This document shows, piece by piece, positions 42,001 through 50,861 of a stretch of 64,000 nucleotides of DNA. The notes beneath the pieces were generated by a model. That model saw only the letters and a program-made list of their open reading frames with translations, was not told the DNA's origin and searched no databases. A program made the translations under genes and the position numbers. How positions within the stretch are numbered: the stretch's first letter is position 1; every line of letters begins with the position of its first letter. The stretch is from DAOMNN01 sp050486545 (GTDB lineage: Bacteria; Pseudomonadota; Gammaproteobacteria; Burkholderiales; Rhodocyclaceae), in the NCBI GenBank assembly GCA_050486545.1, contig JBJHDM010000002.1, positions 1 to 64,000 of the forward strand, given 5' to 3'.

Positions 42001-44507
42001 CGGCCGCGCTGAAGAACGTCTTTCTCGCCAGCCTGCTGCGGCGCAGGCTGGCCACCGGCCTGTCCCTGATCGCGATTGCGCTCGGGGTCGCCCTGGGACT
42101 GGCCGTTCAGCTCATTCATGCCGCGGCGCTCGAGGAGTTCGGTCGCGGGGTCCGCCTGCTGGGTGGCGAAGCCGACCTCCAGGTGGTCGGGCCGCGCGCA
42201 GGTTTCGAAGATGCGGTCTATTTCGATCTGGCCCGCCGCCCCGAGGTGGCCCAGGCCAGCCCGGTCCTGGAGCTGGAATTGCGCCTGCCCGGCCGGGACC
42301 GGAACCTGCGCGTGTTTGCAATCGACGTGTTTCGCGTGGCGCTAGTCGCGCCGGCATTGCTTCCGGTTGCCGATACGACGGAGCGTCCGGCACGATTTGC
42401 CGCCCTGCAAGCCGATGCATTGTTTCTGAGTAGCGCGGCTCGAAACGAATTCGATCTGCATCCCGGCGACACGCTCGGTGTCCAGGCCGGTACCCACGAG
42501 GTCGAACTGCAGGTCGTCGGAACAGTTCCAGGGGTCGGCGGCGGCCAGGTGCTCGGGGTAATGGACCTTGCCGCTGCACAGCAACGATTCGAGAGGCTGG
42601 GTCGACTGAGCCGGGTCGATCTTCGGCTGGTTCCCGGGGCGGACCGGGGCGCGGTCCGGCAACGCCTGGCCGCGGCGCTGCCTCCGGGAGTCGAGATCCT
42701 GGCCTCCGAAGCGGCCGAGTCCCAGGCGGCCGGCCTGTCGCGTGCCTATCGCGTCAATCTGACGATGCTGGCCGCGATTGCGCTGGTTACCGGCGGGTTC
42801 CTGGTCTTCTCGACCCAATGGCTATCGGTGGTTCGCCGTCGCCAGGAGTTTGCGTTCATGCGCGCATTGGGACTGGGTCGTACCGATCTGTTGCGCGGTC
42901 TGCTCGCCGAGGGGGCGGTGCTGGGCCTGATCGGCGGCGCCTTCGGGGTCGCGCTGGCCTATGCGCTGACCGGACTGGCGTTCGGCCTCGTCGGTGGGGA
43001 TCTGGGGGCCGGTTTCTTTCGTGGTGTTTCTCCTGAACTTCGTTTTCATCCGCTGCTGAGCCTCGCCTACCTGTTGCTCGGCGTGGGGGCGGGCGTTGCC
43101 GGGGCGTGGCTGCCCGCACGGGAGGCCGAACGCTCGGTGCCTGCGCGTGCGTTGCGCGCCGAGGATGAACGCGCGGTCCTCGCGGTACGGGGCCGAGGGC
43201 TCGTGGCGGCACTTCTGCTTGTCGCTGCGGTCCTGGCAGGCCTGCTCCCGCCGGTGGCGGGAGTGCCGGTGTTCGGCTACGTTTCGGTGGCCCTGATTCT
43301 TGGCGGTGCGGTGTCGCTCCTGCCGATCGTGGCGCGGGGAGCGTTGCGGGCACTGGGTGGTGCACGAGCGGTTCTGCTGCGCCTTGCGCATGCCCGACTC
43401 GCATTCGCACCGGGGCAGATCGTGGTCGCCGGTGCGGGCGTGGTCGCCAGCGTCGCACTCGCGGTTTCGATGGCGATCATGGTGAGTTCGTTCAGGACAT
43501 CGGTGGACGACTGGCTCTCGCAGGTCCTTCCGGCCGACCTGTACGTGCGCGCCTCTTCGTCCGCAGCCACGGGTTTCCTGGCACCCGACGAGGTCGAGCG
43601 ACTGGCCGCGCTCGATGGCGTGGCCTCCGCGCACGCCGTTCGTTACGACACCATGCGGCTTTCACAGCGTTTTCCGATGACGCTGATTGCCCGCCCGGTG
43701 CGCGCGGGCACTGCCTTGCCCCTCGTTTCAGTGGCCGTGCCCGGGACCCGTGTCGCGGAGGGGGCTTATCCCGTATGGATTTCGGAGGCGATGGCTGACT
43801 TGCTGAACCTGCGCGTCGGCGACGAACGGATGCTGCCCCTCGGGGGGCGGGAGCATCCTTTCGTCGTCATGGGCGTCTGGCGCGACTATGCCCGTCAACA
43901 TGGCGCGCTGGTGATCGAACTCGACGATTACCGAACGCTGACCGGCGAACTGCGCACGAACGAGGTCGCCATCCGCCTGTCTCCGGGCATCGACGCAGAA
44001 TCGGTCATGACACGGATTCGTGAGATGCTCGGCGTGCGGTCCATCGAGATTTCCCGACCCGAGGAGATTCGGGAGATCAGTCTGGCGATCTTCGACCGCA
44101 CCTTCCTGGTGACCTATCTGATGCAGGCCGTGGCCCTGCTGATCGGCTTGTTCGGCGTCAGCACGACCTTCGCCGCGTTGGCGGCCAGCCGGCGCCGCGA
44201 GTTCGGGGTACTGCGCCACCTTGGGCTGTTGCGCCGGGAGATCGGTCGTTTGCTCGCGACCGAAGCGTCCCTGACGGCGGCGGTCGGGGTCGCGGTGGGA
44301 TCGGCGGCCGGGGCTGCGATTGCTTTCGTGCTGGTCCACGTCGTCAATCGTCAGAGTTTTCATTGGAGCATGGACATGCATTTTCCGCTCGGCTTGCTGT
44401 TCGTCTTCGCGACCGCACTCATTGCACTGGCTGGGATCGCCGCATGGATGTCCGGGCGTCATGCGATGCACGACGATGCCGTACGGTCGGTGAGGGAAGA
44501 CTGGTGA
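41997..44507 (+). CDS. FtsX-type ABC transporter permease (YbbP-like)
   Basis: The 836 aa protein contains two FtsX-like units with eight to ten membrane helices and long extracytoplasmic domains. The first half has a helix LATGLSLIAIALGVALGLAV and a loop region to about residue 260. The second half, after LTMLAAIALVTGGFLVFS, has a tandem set of helices (ALLLVAAVLAGLLPPVAGVP). The C-terminus ends in LIALAGIAAWMSGRHAMHD. The architecture is that of a transporter moving material out of the membrane or extracting it from the outer leaflet, not importing. GTGA at its end overlaps the next gene. The substrate is unknown. Confidence 0.88.
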   Translation: MTAALKNVFLASLLRRRLATGLSLIAIALGVALGLAVQLIHAAALEEFGRGVRLLGGEADLQVVGPRAGFEDAVYFDLARRPEVAQASPVLELELRLPGRDRNLRVFAIDVFRVALVAPALLPVADTTERPARFAALQADALFLSSAARNEFDLHPGDTLGVQAGTHEVELQVVGTVPGVGGGQVLGVMDLAAAQQRFERLGRLSRVDLRLVPGADRGAVRQRLAAALPPGVEILASEAAESQAAGLSRAYRVNLTMLAAIALVTGGFLVFSTQWLSVVRRRQEFAFMRALGLGRTDLLRGLLAEGAVLGLIGGAFGVALAYALTGLAFGLVGGDLGAGFFRGVSPELRFHPLLSLAYLLLGVGAGVAGAWLPAREAERSVPARALRAEDERAVLAVRGRGLVAALLLVAAVLAGLLPPVAGVPVFGYVSVALILGGAVSLLPIVARGALRALGGARAVLLRLAHARLAFAPGQIVVAGAGVVASVALAVSMAIMVSSFRTSVDDWLSQVLPADLYVRASSSAATGFLAPDEVERLAALDGVASAHAVRYDTMRLSQRFPMTLIARPVRAGTALPLVSVAVPGTRVAEGAYPVWISEAMADLLNLRVGDERMLPLGGREHPFVVMGVWRDYARQHGALVIELDDYRTLTGELRTNEVAIRLSPGIDAESVMTRIREMLGVRSIEISRPEEIREISLAIFDRTFLVTYLMQAVALLIGLFGVSTTFAALAASRRREFGVLRHLGLLRREIGRLLATEASLTAAVGVAVGSAAGAAIAFVLVHVVNRQSFHWSMDMHFPLGLLFVFATALIALAGIAAWMSGRHAMHDDAVRSVREDW

Positions 44508-45577
44508 CGGCCTACCTGCGTGCGGCCCTCGCGATCCTGTTCGGAATGGTGGCCGGGCCCATCCTGGCAGTCCCGGACTACCCGCCGGTGCGCCCGGGGC
44601 AGTCCATCGTATTCCCGGACGATCTGGGGGCCCATCCGGAGTACCGGACGGAGTGGTGGTACGTCACCGGATGGTTGCGGGACGCGCAGGCGCGTGAGCG
44701 GGGTTTCCAGGTCACCTTCTTCCGGGTCCGCACGCGGATCGGCGAGGACAATCCGAGCCTGCACGCGCCGCGTCAGCTGGTGTTCGCCCACGCGGCCGTC
44801 GCGGATCCGGCCGAGGGGCGGCTGCTGCATGCCGAGCGGGTCGAGCGCGCAGTCGAACCCCTGGTCGGGGCCCGGATCGGACCGACCCATGCATGGATCC
44901 GCGACTGGATGCTGACCTACGAGGGCGATCGTTACCGGACCCGTATCGAGGCCGAGGACTTCGGTTTCGAACTCGAATTCGTTCCCGACGGGCCGCCCGT
45001 GCTGAACGGCCGTGACGGCTTCAGCCAGAAGGCTCCGGATCCGTTGAATTCGAGCTACTACTACAGCCGGCCGCAACTGGGCGTGCGTGGAGCGTTGCGG
45101 GTGCGCGACGCGACGCATGCGGTGACCGGTCACGCCTGGCTGGACCACGAATGGTCGAGCGAGATCCTGCCCGAGGATGCGCAAGGCTGGGACTGGATCG
45201 GCATCAACCTGCACGACGGCGGTTCCCTGATGGCCTTCCGCATGCGGGACCGGTCGGATGCATCCCTGTGGGCGGCGGCCACGGTCCGCACGCCCGCTGG
45301 CGAAGTCCGCAGCTTCGAACCCGACGCGGTCCGTTTCACGCCGCTGCGGCGCTGGAAGTCCCCCCGCACCGGTGCCGACTACCCGGTGGCGTGGCAGGTC
45401 GAGGTCGGCGAACGCCAGTTCTCCCTGCACCCGATGATGGACGATCAGGAACTCGACAGCCGTCGCTCGACCGGGGCCGTGTATTGGGAGGGGGCGGTCC
45501 GCCTGTTCGAAGGGGAAACCGAGATCGGGCAGGGTTACCTCGAAATGACCGGCTACGCAGAGCGTCTGAGGATGTGA
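44504..45577 (+). CDS. Secreted CrtC/AttH-like lipocalin-fold protein
   Basis: The 357 aa protein starts with GTG, giving VTAYLRAALAILFGMVAGPI followed by LAVPDYPP, a Sec signal with cleavage near LA-VP. The mature part has TEWWYVTGWL (diagnostic of the family), SYYYSRPQLGVRGAL, GHAWLDHEWSS and GWDWIGINLHDGGSLMAFRM, typical of the carotenoid 1,2-hydratase (CrtC)/AttH fold. Catalysis as a carotenoid hydratase is unlikely without carotenoid genes nearby; more likely it binds a lipid or other hydrophobic cargo delivered by the ABC pair. The GTGA overlap with the permease makes co-translation likely. A 375-base spacer follows. Confidence 0.85.
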   Translation: MTAYLRAALAILFGMVAGPILAVPDYPPVRPGQSIVFPDDLGAHPEYRTEWWYVTGWLRDAQARERGFQVTFFRVRTRIGEDNPSLHAPRQLVFAHAAVADPAEGRLLHAERVERAVEPLVGARIGPTHAWIRDWMLTYEGDRYRTRIEAEDFGFELEFVPDGPPVLNGRDGFSQKAPDPLNSSYYYSRPQLGVRGALRVRDATHAVTGHAWLDHEWSSEILPEDAQGWDWIGINLHDGGSLMAFRMRDRSDASLWAAATVRTPAGEVRSFEPDAVRFTPLRRWKSPRTGADYPVAWQVEVGERQFSLHPMMDDQELDSRRSTGAVYWEGAVRLFEGETEIGQGYLEMTGYAERLRM

Positions 45578-45607
45578 TCACGGCAATCGTGTACGCAGAA
45601 CGCGTAG

Positions 45608-45631
45608 GGCGGCTTCGCGAAGCAAGCCGCC
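45608..45631. repeat. REP-like hairpin 1
   Basis: GGCGGCTT (45608-45615) pairs with AAGCCGCC (45624-45631) around an 8-base loop that can itself fold (GCTTCGCGAAGC). It lies downstream of the ABC/lipocalin operon and could act as a transcript-stabilising element or terminator without a T run. A second hairpin follows about 90 bases later, as in paired REP elements. From memory, the intervening ATGGGTGTCTGGAGCCCGGC resembles a repeat common in betaproteobacterial genomes. Confidence 0.55.
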
Positions 45632-45718
45632 ATGGGTGTCTGGAGCCCGGCGTACGTTGGAACTCGACGGCCTTCACCGGCCCGTTGCCCGGCCGCCTTG
45701 CGCTTCGTCGCGCACATT

Positions 45719-45748
45719 GGTGGATTGCGCCTTTGGCGCGAATCCACC
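45719..45748. repeat. REP-like hairpin 2
   Basis: GGTGGATT (45719-45726) and AATCCACC (45741-45748) form an eight-base stem continued by GCGCC/GGCGC with one bulged G and a TTT loop. The core GTGGATT...AATCCAC is a familiar REP theme in proteobacteria. The rest of the 375-base spacer (45578-45952) contains no gene I can support; it ends in the tRNA promoter. Confidence 0.55.
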
Positions 45749-45859
45749 CTTCGCCCTGAGTCGCCACCTCTGCTATTGCAAAGATCGCCATGCCGTCTAT
45801 GGGTGCGATCGTCGTGAGGATGTGTTCCTGGCGCGACAAGGGTGGGATGTTGGCCGGTG

Positions 45860-45865
45860 TATAAT
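45860..45865 (+). promoter_or_regulatory. -10 box of tRNA-Leu promoter
   Basis: A perfect TATAAT is followed by the GC-rich CGCGCCC, the discriminator style of stringently controlled stable-RNA promoters. The -35 is poor (GACAAG or GCGACA upstream at 19-21 spacing). About 85 bases separate it from the tRNA, so a leader must be trimmed. Confidence 0.55.
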
Positions 45866-45952
45866 CGCGCCCACTGCAGCCGGAGGGCCGATTCCGAGGT
45901 AGGAATTTCCCATCCGCAGGGACCCTGAAACGCGTCCCGGCGAGGCTGCCGT

Positions 45953-46037
45953 GCCCGGATGGCGGAATTGGTAGACGCACCAGATTTAGGTTCTGGCGCC
46001 GCAAGGCGTGGGGGTTCGAGTCCCTTTCCGGGCACCA
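45953..46037 (+). tRNA. tRNA-Leu (UAG)
   Basis: The 85-base gene forms a cloverleaf with a long variable arm, as expected for leucine. The acceptor stem is GCCCGGA (45953-45959) with TCCGGGC (46027-46033), followed by A73 and an encoded CCA. The anticodon stem is CCAGA/TCTGG around TTTAGGT, giving anticodon UAG, which reads CUN codons. The variable arm is CGCCGCAAGGCGT. The T loop is TTCGAGT. Confidence 0.96.
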
Positions 46038-46166
46038 TGTTTCGATCACCGAACGCGCTGACATTGGGTCGGCGCGAGCGAGCAGGGAGGTCGGCGAAGA
46101 TCGACCCTTGGGAATCGCTTTCGCGGGAGAACTCCGCGTACGACCTCTTCGACTCCAGAGCCCCCG

Positions 46167-47072
46167 ATGACCCCTTCGAGCACGACTTCTCCCGACGCCG
46201 TGCGGGGCGTGGCCTACGGTCTGGCGGCCTACGTCATCTGGGGTTGCTTCCCGTTGTTCTTCTCGTTGTTCGAGGGCGTTCCGGCCTGGGAGGTGCTGAT
46301 CCACCGGGTGATCTGGTCTTGCGTCTTCCTGGCAGGGCTGATCAGCTTCGTCGGTCGCTGGGCGCCGGTGCGCACGGCACTGGCGCATCCCCGGGACTTG
46401 GGGCGGGTGCTTGCCTGTGCGGTGTTGATCGCGACCAACTGGGGTATCTTCATCTACGCGGTGGAGTCCCGCCAGGTCTTCCAGGCCAGTCTCGGATACT
46501 TCCTGACGCCGCTGGTCAATGTGGCACTGGGGATGCTGGTGCTCAAGGAACGCATGGCGGTGCTGCAGGGGTGGGCGGTGGCATTGGCGGGCGTGGCTAT
46601 CGTCGTGCAACTTGTCGTGCTGGGTGAGTTGCCCTGGATCACGCTGATGCTTGCGCTCACTTTCGGGACGTACGGGCTGCTGCGCAAGCAGGTCACGCTC
46701 GATGGGTTGTCAGGATTGTTTGTCGAGACCCTGTTGCTGCTCCCGTTCGCCTTGCTTGCACTTGGATGGCTCTTGCTGGGCGAAGGATCGAATTTTCCCG
46801 GCGATACACGCACGAACCTGTTGCTGATGGCCAGCGGTATCGTCACGGCACTGCCGCTGATGGCGTTCGCCGGTGCCGCGCGCCGCTTGCGGCTGGCGAC
46901 GCTGGGCTTCCTCATGTACGTGAATCCGACGATGCAGTTTGCCACCGCACTGCTGATCTTCCGCGAGCCGCTTTCTTCGGTGCAACTTGCCGCCTTCGTG
47001 CTGATCTGGATCGGCCTCGCGCTGTATTCGTGGTCGGCGTGGCGGAACCGCACCGAAATCCGTACCGCGTAG
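46167..47072 (+). CDS. rarD: RarD-type EamA transporter
   Basis: The 301 aa protein has ten membrane helices. GVAYGLAAYVIWGCFPLFFS matches the first helix of RarD, where the conserved motif is W-G-x-F-P-L-F, and ATNWGIFIYAVESRQVFQAS with SLGYFLTPLVNVALGMLVLK is the other family hallmark. It was named after chloramphenicol sensitivity in Pseudomonas; its natural substrate is unknown. It begins 129 bases after the tRNA; the start shows little Shine-Dalgarno. It converges on glnD with only eight bases between the stops. Confidence 0.9.
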   Translation: MTPSSTTSPDAVRGVAYGLAAYVIWGCFPLFFSLFEGVPAWEVLIHRVIWSCVFLAGLISFVGRWAPVRTALAHPRDLGRVLACAVLIATNWGIFIYAVESRQVFQASLGYFLTPLVNVALGMLVLKERMAVLQGWAVALAGVAIVVQLVVLGELPWITLMLALTFGTYGLLRKQVTLDGLSGLFVETLLLLPFALLALGWLLLGEGSNFPGDTRTNLLLMASGIVTALPLMAFAGAARRLRLATLGFLMYVNPTMQFATALLIFREPLSSVQLAAFVLIWIGLALYSWSAWRNRTEIRTA

Positions 47073-47080
47073 AAAGGACC

Positions 47081-49657
47081 TTACACCTGCAGTCGATCGA
47101 GCAGTTCCCGTTCGATCCGGATCACGTGCGCATCCTGTGACAGGCCGGGTCCGCTGAGCAGGAAGGTGTCCTCCACGCGCTCCCCGAGGGTCGCGATCTT
47201 GGCCGTGTGTACCGCGATGCCGTAGCGGGCAAGCACTTCCGCGACCGAAAACAGCAGGCCGGGGCGATCGGCGGCGGTCAACGAGAGGATGTAGTGCCTG
47301 CCGGCTTCGTCGGGACGGATGCTGACGGTCGGCGTGACCGGAAAGTGCCTGACCTGCCGAGACAGGCGCCCCCCCGAGGGGCTGTCCGGTGGGCCGGCTT
47401 TTCGAAGCCGCTCGGTCAATTCGTGTTCGATCAGGGTCACGATGTCGCGATAGGGCGCCTGGTTGCCCGGATCGTGAAGCATGAAGCTGTCCAGTGCATA
47501 CCCATGGCGGGTCGTATGGACCTTCGCGTCGAGGATCGAGAGGCCGAATCGCCCGAAGAAGCCGGTGAGGCGTACGAACAGGTCCTTTTCGTCGCGGGTG
47601 AAGACCATCACCTGCAGGCCCTGATCTTCGTCGGTAACGCGTGCCTTGACCACCGGTTCATCCGATTCCGGGCGGTAATACAGCACGCGGGTATGCCAGG
47701 CGATCTCTTCGGCAGAGTTGCGCATGAAATACACGGGATCGAGCTTCGACCACAAGGTCTCTTCGACACCGGGGCGCAATCCATGAAAGCGCAGCATCCG
47801 GCGGGCATCCTCGATGCGGTCGTCCAGACCCAGCGCTTGCTGTGGCGTCGCACCGCGCAGCAGTCGCTGCGTGGCGAAGAACAGGTCCTCGAGGAGCTTG
47901 CCGCGCCAGCCGTTCCATACCTTGGGACTGGTTCCACGGATGTCGGCATGGGTGAGGATGTAGAGGGCCGTCAGGCGCCGTTCGGTCTGCACGATTTCGG
48001 CGAACCTGCGGATGACCTCGGGATCGAAGGTGTCCTGTTTCTGGGCGACGTGCGACATCGTGAGGTGATGTTCGACCAGCCAGACCACCAGTTTCACGTC
48101 TTCCTCGTCCAGGGCATGCTGCACGCAGAACGCTTCCGCGTCGATCATGCCCAGGCGGGAATGATCGCCGCCGCGTCCCTTCGCAATGTCGTGGAACAGT
48201 GCGGCGAGGTAAAGCAGCCAGTGCCGTTCGAAGCCCATGATGAGCCGGGTCAGCAAGGGGTATTCGTGCGCATGCTCGCCCATCGTGAATCGACGGATGT
48301 TGCGCAGGACCATCAGGATGTGCTGGTCCACGGTATAGACGTGGAACAGGTCGTGCTGCATCTGGCAGACGATTCGACGCCAGGCCGGCAGATAGTTGCT
48401 CAGGATGCCGTACTGGTTCATGCGGCGCAGCTCGTGCACGATCCCGCGCTTCTGCTTGAACAGTTCGAGGAAAAGCGCCCGGTTGGCCGGATCGCTGCGG
48501 AACGCGGCGTTGATGCGGGTCCGGTTCAGCCACAGGGTGCGCAGCGTGCGCGCGGTCATTCCCTTCAGTTCGGATCGTTGCTGCAGGATCAAAAAGCACT
48601 CGAGCAGCGCCGAGGGGTGCTCCTCAAAAACACGGTCGTGCCGAACGTCGAGCAGTTCGCGCACCGCCCGGAATCGTTCGTTGATGACGATGGTGGCCCC
48701 ACCGCGATCGGGAAAGATGACCGTTCCGTAGTTCTGCAGCAGGATCGTGTTGATCTGCATGAGCTTCTTCGCAGTCAGGTAGTAGCGCTGCATGAGGACT
48801 TCCGATGCGCGCTTGGCACGGGTCGGGGCAAAGCCCATCGCCCGGGCGAGCTTCTCCTGGTAGTCGAAGAGCAGCCGATCCTCGCCCCGTCCGGCAAGAT
48901 AGTGGAGACGGATGCGGACGTGCTGCAGGAAGCGCTCGATACTACGCAGTTCGCGCGCCTCGGTTCCGGTAATCAGGCGTCGGTGCGTGAGATCCCGCCA
49001 GTTGCGCCCCAGGCCCGCAGCGCGTGCGATCCATCCGAGCATCTGGAGGTCGCGCAGCCCGCCGGGACTTTCCTTGCAATTGGGCTCGAGGGCATAGGGG
49101 GTGTCGTGGTAGCGCGCATAGCGCTGTTCCTGTTCGAGGTTCTTCGCCTTGAAGAAGGCCCGTACGTCGAGATTCTCGCGGTAGCGCGTCTCGAACGCTT
49201 CGAACAGGCGGTGACATCCGATCAGCAGCCGCCCTTCCAGAAGATTGGTCTGGATCGTGATGTCGCGTCCCGCCGCTTCGACGCATTCGTCGAGCGTCCG
49301 TACCGTCTGGCCGATCTCCAGGCCGACGTCCCAGAGGGCCCCGACGAGGCCGGACAGTCGCGCCTGCATCGCGTCGTCGGCAGGTTCCCGCAGGAGAATG
49401 GTCAGGTCGACATCGGAATACGGAAACAGCTCGCCGCGCCCGTAGCCGCCGACGGCGACGAGCGCGGCATCGGGCGGCATTCCGCAAGCCTGCCAAAGGG
49501 TCCGGATGACCTGATCGACGAGCCCTGCACGTCCCTTGAGCAGCTTCAGGGTCGAAGGGCGTGCCTCGTAGGCGGTGCGAAGCGCTTCGTTGCCTCGGGA
49601 CAGCGTTCTGCGCGCCGTCCCGATCGCCGATTGCAGGTCGCCGTCGAAGGTCGCCAT
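47081..49657 (-). CDS. glnD: Bifunctional [protein-PII] uridylyltransferase / uridylyl-removing enzyme GlnD
   Basis: The 858 aa length matches GlnD. The nucleotidyltransferase domain has AVGGYGRGELFPYSDVDLTI (GG at 70-71, DxD at 82-84). The HD domain that removes UMP shows LFHDIAKGRGGDHSRLGM (about 490-505) with the metal-binding His-Asp. Two ACT domains near the C-terminus (QVMVFTRDEKDLFVRLTGFF and RPGLLFSVAEVLARYGIAVH) sense glutamine. It uridylylates PII when glutamine is low and reverses it when high. It starts 15 bases downstream of the map stop, so map-glnD is an operon. Confidence 0.97.
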   Translation of the reverse strand: MATFDGDLQSAIGTARRTLSRGNEALRTAYEARPSTLKLLKGRAGLVDQVIRTLWQACGMPPDAALVAVGGYGRGELFPYSDVDLTILLREPADDAMQARLSGLVGALWDVGLEIGQTVRTLDECVEAAGRDITIQTNLLEGRLLIGCHRLFEAFETRYRENLDVRAFFKAKNLEQEQRYARYHDTPYALEPNCKESPGGLRDLQMLGWIARAAGLGRNWRDLTHRRLITGTEARELRSIERFLQHVRIRLHYLAGRGEDRLLFDYQEKLARAMGFAPTRAKRASEVLMQRYYLTAKKLMQINTILLQNYGTVIFPDRGGATIVINERFRAVRELLDVRHDRVFEEHPSALLECFLILQQRSELKGMTARTLRTLWLNRTRINAAFRSDPANRALFLELFKQKRGIVHELRRMNQYGILSNYLPAWRRIVCQMQHDLFHVYTVDQHILMVLRNIRRFTMGEHAHEYPLLTRLIMGFERHWLLYLAALFHDIAKGRGGDHSRLGMIDAEAFCVQHALDEEDVKLVVWLVEHHLTMSHVAQKQDTFDPEVIRRFAEIVQTERRLTALYILTHADIRGTSPKVWNGWRGKLLEDLFFATQRLLRGATPQQALGLDDRIEDARRMLRFHGLRPGVEETLWSKLDPVYFMRNSAEEIAWHTRVLYYRPESDEPVVKARVTDEDQGLQVMVFTRDEKDLFVRLTGFFGRFGLSILDAKVHTTRHGYALDSFMLHDPGNQAPYRDIVTLIEHELTERLRKAGPPDSPSGGRLSRQVRHFPVTPTVSIRPDEAGRHYILSLTAADRPGLLFSVAEVLARYGIAVHTAKIATLGERVEDTFLLSGPGLSQDAHVIRIERELLDRLQV

Positions 49658-49672
49658 CGCAGCCTGCGGGGG

Positions 49673-50494
49673 TCAGGAGGGCCTCGCGGCCACCAGATCC
49701 GGGGGGTGAGGGCAGTGCTCCGAGACGGTGAGCACTTCCGCGCCGGTGTCGGTCACCAGGATCGTGTGCTCCCACTGGGCCGAAAGACTGCGATCCTTGG
49801 TGACGATCGTCCAGCCGTCGGGCATCTCGGAGATGTTTCGCTTGCCGGCATTGATCATCGGTTCGATCGTGAAGGTCATGCCGGGCATAAGCTCGATTCC
49901 CGTCCCGGGACGCCCGTAGTGGAGGACCTGGGGTTCCTCGTGGAAACTGCTGCCGATTCCATGGCCGCAGAACTCGCGAACCACCGAAAACCCGTTGCCC
50001 TCGGCATGCGTCTGGATCGCATGCCCGATGTCTCCGAGTCGTGCGCCAGGGCGAACGGCCGCGATGCCGAGCCACAGGCATTCGAAGGTGACCCGGCACA
50101 GGCGCTTGGCGAGTATGCTGGCCGCGGCTTCGCCACCGACGACGAACATGCGGCTGGTGTCGCCGTGATAGCCGTCCTTGATCACCGTGATGTCGATATT
50201 GACGATGTCGCCTTTCTTGAGTGCCTTGTCACCCGGGATGCCATGGCACACCTGGTGATTGATCGAAGTGCAGATCGACTTCGGAAACGGCGTGTAGCCG
50301 GGCGGTGCGTAGTGCAACGGGGCAGGTGTGGTGTGCTGGACATTGACCATGTAGTCGTGGCAGATGCGGTCCAGTTCGCCGGTGGTGACGCCGGCCTTGA
50401 CGAACGGGCCGATATGGTCGAGGACCTCGGCCGCCAGGCGGCCGGCCGTTCGCATTTTTTCGATTTCGTCGGGGGTCTTGATCTGGATGCTCAT
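49673..50494 (-). CDS. map: Methionine aminopeptidase, type I
   Basis: The 273 aa protein has all five metal ligands of type I enzymes: VNIDITVIKDGYHGDTS (two Asp), FCGHGIGSSFHEEPQVLHYG (His), FTIEPMINAG (Glu) and QWEHTILVTD (Glu). It removes the initiator Met from nascent proteins. The start at MSIQIKTPDE is chosen over an in-frame ATG six codons earlier because GGAAGAA has better spacing. It runs divergently from rpsB, with a 367-base region between the two starts, and upstream of glnD. Confidence 0.96.
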   Translation of the reverse strand: MSIQIKTPDEIEKMRTAGRLAAEVLDHIGPFVKAGVTTGELDRICHDYMVNVQHTTPAPLHYAPPGYTPFPKSICTSINHQVCHGIPGDKALKKGDIVNIDITVIKDGYHGDTSRMFVVGGEAAASILAKRLCRVTFECLWLGIAAVRPGARLGDIGHAIQTHAEGNGFSVVREFCGHGIGSSFHEEPQVLHYGRPGTGIELMPGMTFTIEPMINAGKRNISEMPDGWTIVTKDRSLSAQWEHTILVTDTGAEVLTVSEHCPHPPDLVAARPS

Positions 50495-50677
50495 TGTCGT
50501 TCTTCCGGACACTGCTGTTCGGGAATTCGCCGATGTGATGATTGAGGGGCGTCGTGCCGTTCAGGTTCCGGGACTGCGGGAAAGGGCGAAGGCTATCTCA
50601 TGCGCCGGACTTGGGCAATGTACGCTTGCGGAAGATCGCGAAGTGATACCCGGACAAGAACGGGCCGATGGGTCGTC

Positions 50678-50707
50678 TTGAGCTTGGCCGCATAGAGAGG
50701 CTATAAT
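50678..50707 (+). promoter_or_regulatory. rpsB: Promoter of rpsB-tsf operon
   Basis: TTGAGC (50678-50683) and TATAAT (50702-50707) are separated by 18 bases and followed by TCCAAGCTTG. This is the strongest sigma70-like promoter I see in the 367-base map/rpsB gap. It would make a leader of about 145 bases before the rpsB ATG. Confidence 0.65.
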
Positions 50708-50713
50708 TCCAAG

Positions 50714-50861
50714 CTTGTCTGCCCATGGGGGCCGGCAAAATCCACACGCTCGACAGCATGCCGATAGGGTCCGTCACGCAAGGCCATGTGCCTCGGGACG
50801 GTTGGGGTTGCGGAAGCAGCCATGTCGGGCGGAGGTAGAACCCTTTTATTCGGAGTACCAC
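50714..50861 (+). promoter_or_regulatory. rpsB 5' leader, possible S2 autoregulatory region
   Basis: About 150 non-coding bases lie between the likely transcription start and the rpsB ATG. The leader ends in CTTTTATTCGGAGTACCAC, with GGAG at good spacing. E. coli S2 represses rpsB-tsf through such a leader. I could not confirm a conserved fold by eye. The stretch from the map start (50494) to the promoter holds no other feature I can name. Confidence 0.4.

Noticed and set aside
45336..46610. Minus-strand open frame covering the tRNA-Leu region
   Set aside because: Its translation contains PGKGLEPPRLAAPEPKSGAS, a well-known artefact of reading tRNA-Leu backwards.
47207..50545. Long plus-strand open frame across glnD and map
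   Set aside because: It is the antisense of two clear genes, with no ribosome site or domain.
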